Assembly (NCBI GenBank): GCA_032718565.1
Contig: JAVGVS010000866.1
Span: 1-64,000, forward strand
Reading direction: 5' to 3'
DNA length: 64,000 nt
Origin: Distichodus sexfasciatus
Lineage: Eukaryota; Chordata; Actinopteri; Characiformes; Distichodontidae
Shown in pieces: positions 60,684-64,000 of the stretch. Numbering within the stretch: the stretch's first letter is position 1; each line of letters starts with the position of its first letter. The notes beneath the pieces are model-generated. The model did no database searches, was not told the DNA's origin, and saw only the letters and a program-made list of their open reading frames with translations. Made by a program: the position numbers and the translations under genes.

Positions 60684-62662
60684 TCACTTCTTCCTCTGGA
60701 AAACGTTGGCCAGCATGGCACCTGAGGTGGTCAGCTGACCCATCTTACTCAGGAACTTGGTCTTGGCGTCTTCGCCCACCAAACTGGCCGCAATCGACAT
60801 GGACCTGAAAGAGGGCATTGTGTTTGTCAGATTACGTTTTTCATTTTCTTTACCAAAAAAAAGGAGTTGCATTGAAGACCAAAGGCATTTCTCTGTTTAC
60901 CATCCCAACTGGGCAAAGCAAAAACGAGACAAGAACACCACAAAAGACTCAACAGAATCAAAAACGTATAAACAGGAGAAAGAACAGAATATCAAAATGC
61001 TTCAGTTTTATTCTTATGCAAAGAAATAAAGAATCATAAAGATTATATAAAAAGCCAATTATAATCAGACCTGATGGGCATTTTAGCAGTAGTTTCTTTC
61101 AACTTTCTTTTGACTTTATTTCTGTCTTTCGACTGTTTCTTTTGACTTTCTTACAACTTTCTTTCTTTAGCTCAGCTTTCTTTTAACCTTTAAAATAAAT
61201 AAATAAAATAAATTGGATCCTTCCAATCCAATCATCCCATCATCCCAAATCCATCCAATCTGTCCCATCCACCCATACATTCCATCACATTCATCTCATC
61301 CCATCATCCCACCAAGTCCATCCATGTGTGGTCTCTCTCATAAAATGTTACTGAGTACACCAAAATTATCATAATAATTTTAGTAACATTTCACTTCAAC
61401 TATGAAAAGCATTTAACTATTTATGACTAGAAAAAAATCAAAAATTGTATCATTTGCTGTGTTTTTTGCTCGCTGATTTTTGATCTCCTGCACTCTTAAC
61501 CCATCCCCCCATCCATCCAATTACTTTTTTGGGGCGTTCTCGCTCATAAAGTACGTCAGTGAGTAGAGCAATATTATTATATATTGTAGTATTATAAAGT
61601 TATTTTAGCCGCACTTAACACCAAAATCAACTGAAGCACCAAACTGTATAATCCTTATTAGACTATAAAATATGACAAACAACATTTAAATGAATTATGT
61701 TTTCACTGCATATCGGCCAAAACTACTCTTACCCTCCCACTAGCCCTAAGTCCAAACCGCTGCCTCGTACTGCGGAGAGTTCAGCTCTCTCTGACTCATT
61801 CACTCTGGCACAAAACATGCCTGAAAGCTCTTGCTAAAAGAATCCAGAGAAGTGATTCCCAAACTCACTCTTTTCCTTTCCGTACAGAACTTAACACATT
61901 GCAGTTACAGGAACTATCTGAGTTTGATCAGACAGCAATGTTGAGTGTTTATGTGATGATGCCTCTGTAAGTCACGCTCTGCACTGTAAATGTGCTATTA
62001 AAGATGGGAGAGTTTTTCTCATGGTAAAGAACTGAAGTACTGAACGAAATAAACACAAGATGGTGGCACATTTTAAAGGGAACTGTATGTGAACGCACAT
62101 TTTTTAACTGAATTTGATTAATTGCCCAGCCCTAGTTCAAACTATCACAGATAAAGAAATCAAATGACCTGAGTGTAATTCGCAGGAAAGCTGGTCTGCA
62201 GTGAGCAAAAGAAAGAAACCACGCCAGAGGGCTGGACGCCGGATGGAGAAAACCTCAGTAACCTTCTGAACCATGGAGCAACTGAGTCAAGAAGCAGAAC
62301 CAAAAGCCCATATTTTACGGAAAACAATAAAAGTGGCGCAATTACGCCCGACATTAAAACTGCGGTGACACTCAGAAGGTTATTGGTTATTTGCTCTCCC
62401 GAACCCGCCTAAGAATAAATAAGACGTTACACGTCTCTATGTAATCGAGGGATTAATGGCAGACCGATGAGTCCAGACTCCGGATTAATCGACTTTGTCA
62501 TGAGTAAACACACAGCAGGTAAGGCGTTGGCGGTGAAGACAGGAGGCGAAAAGAGAGAGGAGGCGAGATGCAAGTGACGTAGAGATCTCACCCTTGTGCC
62601 TCTCCCATTCCTCGGTTTTCCACCTTCAGCTCGCACTCCTTAATCATAGAGCTGAGAATAAC
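60684..62662 (-). CDS. relch: C-terminal two coding exons of relch (KIAA1468), partial
   Basis: Two minus-strand exons fit together: 62662-62592 (acceptor CTCCGCCAG, donor GTGAGA) and 60804-60684 (acceptor CTCTTTCAG, stop TGA). The joined product runs VILSSMIKECELKVENRGMG, EAQGSMSIAASLVGEDAKTK, FLSKMGQLTTSGAMLANVFQ, RKK: 63 residues of a helical C-terminus with no membrane segment. The first exon starts in phase 0, so earlier exons must lie beyond the right edge; none was found in 62663-64000. RELCH binds Rab11 and OSBP and links recycling endosomes to the Golgi for cholesterol transfer. I assign it from recollection of the C-terminal residues and from synteny: human RELCH lies immediately upstream of TNFRSF11A on the same strand, as here. 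A different coiled-coil protein cannot be fully excluded. Confidence 0.78.
61089..61330 (+). repeat. Low-complexity CTTT- and CCATC-rich tracts in relch intron
   Basis: 61089-61190 repeats 'tttcttttgactttc' imperfectly. 61235-61325 is rich in CCATC and CCAAT. The CCATCC-plus-flank arrangement recurs at 61500-61620, so the region may be an old duplication of about 200 bp. Confidence 0.65.
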
Positions 62663-64000
62663 CTGGCGGAGAGACGAGAGGAGGTCATAAAATTAGAGCA
62701 CTGCTGGGAACTCTGACACCACGTGGTCCCGGGACATGAATGGCACATCAGCTGGGCATTAGTGAGCAAAACCCATTAAAAAAAAAAAACCTGGGAGGAG
62801 GAGCAGTGTAATATTTTAGGACCATTGACAATGTTATGGTCACATGTAGGGCTGTGCGATATAACCAAAAGCTCATATCCAGGTAAAGATTAATATATCA
62901 CTGTGTAGTATAATTTCTGTAATTATAATAAATTCATAGTTTTTATATAATGACCACATGGAAAATTGTGAGAGATTTTCACAGATTTTATGAAAAACAG
63001 GAAAAACTATATTTACTGAATCAATTTTCTGTCTCTGATAAACTTTTCCTTCTTCACTTATTACATTGTGATGTCTCAAAAATATGTATGTACAAGTTGT
63101 CTCCAGCTTACGATGGAGATGCGTTCCAGCAGTCACTACCCATATCAGCAGGAGACATACTTGGAAAACATACTTTGCTCACTAAAACTGGGCTTTGAAA
63201 CACCAAAAATACAGAAAAAATCTGCACTCTAACACTGAGATAGCTGAACTGTGCCTTTGCCTAAAGTTTGCCTTCTGCATGAAACTTAAAATATCTTAAT
63301 AATTGAACTATTGTAACTCGGGGACTGCCTGTAGTTTACAATTTTTCAGTGCTTAAGTGTTTCATAGAAAAGCATTATCAAGATGTAGCAGTAGCCACTG
63401 GTGACGGTCATCAGACTGATTCAAAACTGTTTGAAAGAATTCTGGCCCAACTGATTTGAATGCTTCAGTGTTTCACAAAGCTTAATTTTCGCCTCCAGTA
63501 CATTTCTGCCTGTATCCATGTGCTGGCGTGCAAGGGCCTGTTTCCACCAAACATGGTTTTTGCGCTTTTAATACAAATCCTATGAACTTCAGTGTTCAGA
63601 GCGCTAAGTGCCTTCAGCGGGGAAAAAAAACGCAGCTGGAGATGTTTTTTACCACAGTGCTCGGAACGCTGCGAAGTGAAACCTGTTCAACTTTTAGAAC
63701 AGCGCTGGGCTCGTCAATGTCACTTCTCTCTTGCTAGCCAATCAAAATCGAGGAAGGGGGAGGACATGCACAGTCAAGAACTCACTAACAGCAATGGCGG
63801 TGCAGCTGGAGAAGCTAATTTTGGCTTTATTTACACAGTTTGAGTAACGCAAAAAACTACAATGATGTGATCAAACCCCTAATCGGTGCTACTCTCCCAG
63901 CTGTTTACCTGTATCCTGTGTACCTGTGTATCTCATGCACCCAATCTCTACGTCTCCAAGACATGTGAGTATCTAGTTCAGACGCTGCCGCTTACGCCAA
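62663..64000. other. relch intron or flank, no exon seen
   Basis: No minus-strand exon with plausible splice sites in the required phase was found. One short 'agggctgtgcgatataacc' repeat fragment starts at 62847. Confidence 0.45.

Noticed and set aside
61240..61330. CCATC-rich tract considered as a CRISPR-like or satellite array
   Set aside because: Units are irregular and too short for an array of repeats and spacers, and the host is a vertebrate. Treated as low complexity.

Overview
This 64 kb window is vertebrate nuclear DNA, almost certainly from a ray-finned (teleost) fish. Genes are split by GT-AG introns. Non-coding DNA is AT-rich and full of microsatellites, tRNA-headed SINEs and short foldback elements. 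Four genes could be rebuilt exon by exon with consistent splice phases, and all lie on the minus strand. There is no sign of prokaryotic, CRISPR, phage or viral content.

Layout. Positions 1-9846 hold no recognisable gene apart from repeats. A plus-strand terminal coding exon of an unidentified gene (9847-9986) points at sec61g (10197-11145, minus), whose 68-residue product is complete. Two tandem retinol dehydrogenase (RDH11/12-type SDR) genes follow. Copy 1 (14112-17758) is intact, with seven exons and 301 residues. Copy 2 (24051-28289) keeps all seven exons and splice sites, but carries two frame disruptions and has lost the catalytic lysine, so it looks like a recent or decaying pseudogene. 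The 6.3 kb between the copies holds a large inverted repeat, short segmental duplications and a doubtful small plus-strand transcription unit. Positions 28290-32250 are mostly repeats. A doubtful small membrane-protein reading frame (32288-32793) lies just past the 3' end of tnfrsf11a.

The right half is tnfrsf11a (RANK, 33514-56409, minus): ten exons, 599 residues, with signal peptide, cysteine-rich repeats, one membrane helix and a long TRAF-binding tail. Its large introns hold many SINEs and two copies of a palindromic MITE. Upstream on the same strand lie the last two coding exons of a gene best read as relch (KIAA1468), at 60684-62662, running off the right edge. The order relch then tnfrsf11a in tandem matches human 18q21.33. 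sec61g is on human 7p11.2, so the window also spans a junction between segments that are unlinked in human.

The genes do not form one pathway. SEC61G is part of the ER translocon, RDH reduces retinal or lipid aldehydes, RANK drives osteoclast and immune NF-kB signalling, and RELCH acts in endosome-to-Golgi cholesterol transport. The most notable points are: an N-myristoylation-like start (MGNIYS) replacing the usual membrane anchor in RDH copy 1; the decay pattern of copy 2; a template-switch inversion inside a SINE-like element at 37.4 kb; and a MITE ending 37 bp from the splice acceptor of the largest tnfrsf11a exon.
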